Assembly: GCA_017430155.1 (NCBI GenBank) | Contig: JAFRNO010000025.1 | Location: 1 to 7,893 of the forward strand | Source of the DNA: Kiritimatiellia bacterium | Lineage (GTDB): Bacteria; Verrucomicrobiota; Kiritimatiellia; RFP12; UBA1067 | Direction of reading: 5' to 3' | Length of the DNA: 7,893 bases | In this document: piece by piece, positions 6,242-7,893 of the stretch | Layout: each line of letters begins with the position of its first letter | Numbering within the stretch: the stretch's first letter is position 1 | Notes under the pieces: generated by a model | Seen by the model: the letters and a program-made list of their open reading frames with translations, nothing else | Databases searched by the model: none | Told to the model about the DNA's origin: nothing | Translations under genes and position numbers: made by a program

Positions 6242-6250
6242 ATCATATCA
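6242..6250 (-). promoter_or_regulatory. Candidate extended -10 promoter for the operon starting at 6109
   Basis: On the minus strand TGATATGAT gives an extended -10 (TG-A-TATGAT; -10 at 6247-6242). It is the same 9-mer as at the glycoside hydrolase promoter. The -35 is poor: TTGCCA is present but only 14 bp away. The predicted start near 6235 gives a leader of about 126 nt containing the heptamer hairpin. Confidence 0.4.
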
Positions 6251-6261
6251 CAATCCAGCCC

Positions 6262-6286
6262 TGGCAACATTCCCACATTGGCAACA
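6262..6286 (-). repeat. Direct repeat TGTTGCCA x2, 17-bp period, behind the operon promoter
   Basis: TGTTGCCA occurs at 6286-6279 and 6269-6262 on the minus strand, starting 2 bp after the stop codon of the upstream gene. Relative to a start near 6235 the copies cover roughly -27 to -51. That position suits a regulator binding on successive helical turns, but this is inference from position only. Confidence 0.4.
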
Positions 6287-6287
6287 C

Positions 6288-7893
6288 TCATCGGAAGATG
6301 ATCGTCATGCCGATGCCGTCGCCGAGGACGGCCAGCTGGCCCGTGCCCGTGTCGCCGAAGCAGGCGCGTTTCTTGGTGGCGCCCGACGCCGTGCCGCCGT
6401 AGACGCCGAGGGGCTGCTTCTGCCCGTCGATGTAGAGCCCGTACACCTTCATGCTGCCGGAGTAGTCCAGGAGCATCCGCGCGTCCGCGCCGTCGATGTG
6501 GACGACCGCCTGCCGGCCGAACGCCTCCTTGTTCTGCACCTTCAGGACGCCCGCGCACGACGCCGTCACGTTCGAGGCGTTCGCCCACGAGGCCGCGGGC
6601 ATCACCGTGAGCGTGCCGTTCGTCACCGAGAGGTCGCCGCACGTGGGGCTGACGGCCTTCAGCCAGTAGTTCAGCCGGCCCTCCTTCGCGAAGCTCACGC
6701 ACCCCTTGAACGGCACGTTGTTCGTCTGCCGGCTGCTGCTGCCGAACTGTGTCTCTGTGTTCTCGTAGTCGTCGACAAGATGGAACGTGGCGGGCGCGGC
6801 GCTCGTAATCGTGCCGCTCGAAGCGCCCAGGAGGCCGATGGACTGGTCGTTGCCGCACAAATCAATCGTCGCTCCCCGTAGCAGGATGCGCTGATAGGCG
6901 GAGCCAGTGGGAACCTCATGGCGGAGCGCGTAGGGAACACCCGTCTTGATTTTGCCGGAACTCCAGTCGCCCACCCATCCGTTGATCCGGTTGTTGGCCA
7001 CATTTAGCTCAATCGTCGGACCGCTCACATACATGCGGTCGCCCATGTGCAACGGAACGGTGTCCACCACGACCGTGCCGTTGCCGTTGAAGCGGAAACA
7101 GCGGTCCGTCGTGAACCCGCCGTGAAAACGGACGACGGCTCTGTCACCCACATTGATCGACCGCTGCCTGTTCTGGAAGTAGACCTTCTGGTTGAAGTCG
7201 ACCGTCGCGTTCGCATCCACGTAGGTGGGCTTGTAGTTGTCGTCCGCGTCAATGACCGCGGTGTACGGACGGTCCAGCGCCATCTTTCCGCCGAAATGCA
7301 ACGTGCCGAATCCCGGCGTGAACTGAAGCGTGCCGCCCGGGCCGCCGACGGCGTTCGTGGCCGTGACGTAGAACGTGCCGTTCGTAAGCAGCACGTCGCC
7401 CGCGTAGGAGGAGGGCGTGCTGAAGTTGACGCACCCCTTGCCGTTCACCGTCAGTCCGCCGGCGCCGAAAAGTGGCGCGTGGACGTGCAGCGTGTTGTTC
7501 TGCCCCAGCGTCCAGGTCTGCGCGCCGTGGAGTACGAGCGGCCAGCCGAGCGTGTAGGAGGTAGGCGCCGCCGCGTCCGCCGCGGTCATGCCGCCCGCCC
7601 CCAGCTCCACGTAGCCCGCGCCTTCCGCCGCCGCGAACGTGAAGCCGCCCGAAAGATTCCAGCCCGCGAAGTCGAGGTGGGTCCCCGCGCCGAGCAACGC
7701 CGTGGAGCCGCCGCCCGCGAAGGTGGCCGTGAGCGAACCGTCATCCAGCGTCGGCAGCGTCTCGGCGCCCCAGTTGGCCGGGTTGGTCACGGACGTCGTC
7801 TCGCCGCCGCCCGTCCAGACGGCGGAGGACGCGGCGGGCGGACTCGCACGCACCACGAGGATGCCGTTCCCCGTGATGCCCACGCCGTCCGCC
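6288..7893 (-). CDS. PATR-type (autotransporter-associated beta-strand repeat) surface protein, C-terminal part
   Basis: The frame is open from the right edge, so the 534 residues seen are the C-terminal part. A GTG at 7883 is in frame, but the preceding codons are also coding-like and no signal peptide follows. The sequence is Gly/Ala/Thr-rich, as in a beta-helix. VWTGGGETTSVTNPANW (about residues 25-41) is a typical module opener. GGLTVNGKGCVNF followed by YAGDVLLTNGTFYVTATNAVGG (about 145-183) is a clear passenger-associated beta-strand repeat. A degenerate one lies near 395-440 (GCVSFAKEGRL, GDLSVTNGTLTV). No transporter beta-barrel, PEP-CTERM or LPXTG signal follows; it ends GMTIIFR. Such proteins are usually exported and surface-displayed, but the export route is unknown. 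The stop is 178 bp before the start of the next leftward gene, which has its own candidate promoter. Confidence 0.8.
   Translation of the reverse strand, partial: ADGVGITGNGILVVRASPPAASSAVWTGGGETTSVTNPANWGAETLPTLDDGSLTATFAGGGSTALLGAGTHLDFAGWNLSGGFTFAAAEGAGYVELGAGGMTAADAAAPTSYTLGWPLVLHGAQTWTLGQNNTLHVHAPLFGAGGLTVNGKGCVNFSTPSSYAGDVLLTNGTFYVTATNAVGGPGGTLQFTPGFGTLHFGGKMALDRPYTAVIDADDNYKPTYVDANATVDFNQKVYFQNRQRSINVGDRAVVRFHGGFTTDRCFRFNGNGTVVVDTVPLHMGDRMYVSGPTIELNVANNRINGWVGDWSSGKIKTGVPYALRHEVPTGSAYQRILLRGATIDLCGNDQSIGLLGASSGTITSAAPATFHLVDDYENTETQFGSSSRQTNNVPFKGCVSFAKEGRLNYWLKAVSPTCGDLSVTNGTLTVMPAASWANASNVTASCAGVLKVQNKEAFGRQAVVHIDGADARMLLDYSGSMKVYGLYIDGQKQPLGVYGGTASGATKKRACFGDTGTGQLAVLGDGIGMTIIFR

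Noticed and set aside
6288..7883. Complete PATR gene starting at GTG 7883
   Set aside because: The frame continues coding-like to the window edge, and no signal peptide or ribosome site is visible at that GTG. The N-terminal GNGILVV looks like the end of a preceding module.

Overview
The window is GC-rich bacterial DNA carrying six protein genes, all apparently encoding exported proteins. No RNA gene, CRISPR array, transposase or phage gene is visible. The mix points to a Kiritimatiellota/Verrucomicrobiota-type bacterium, possibly host-associated. That mix is a LamG-like secreted protein, an agarase-like glycoside hydrolase, paired secreted formylglycine-generating-enzyme (FGE/SUMF1)-fold proteins and a passenger-associated beta-strand repeat (PATR) protein. 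This assignment rests on family content alone; no marker gene is present.

Layout. Positions 1-375 (minus, runs off the left edge) hold the start of a secreted protein with a dockerin-like calcium loop, starting at GTG. A 136-bp divergent region (376-511) has a sigma-70-type promoter in each direction. The rightward promoter lies so close to the next gene that its mRNA is probably leaderless. Positions 512-2629 (plus) encode an exported clan GH-A glycoside hydrolase resembling GH50 agarases. It converges on the leftward genes, with 42 bp between stop codons and a GC-rich palindrome inside its 3' end.

Positions 6109-2672 (minus) form a probable three-gene operon: an unrecognised 233-residue exported protein, then two tandem paralogues with a conserved N-terminal domain and an FGE/SUMF1 (C-type-lectin-like) fold. 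The gaps are 30 and 24 bp. Neither paralogue has the full catalytic cysteine pair of true FGEs, so they are more likely binding or structural proteins than sulfatase-maturing enzymes.

The 177-bp stretch 6110-6287 upstream of this operon contains a candidate extended -10 promoter, a direct repeat behind it, and a long imperfect hairpin built from 7-bp repeats in the predicted 5' leader. Positions 6288-7893 (minus, runs off the right edge) encode the C-terminal half or more of a PATR-type surface beta-helix protein.

Taken together this is a surface/secreted-protein locus. It pairs a polysaccharide-active enzyme with proteins that plausibly bind or display on the cell surface. Any joint function is inferred from neighbourhood only.
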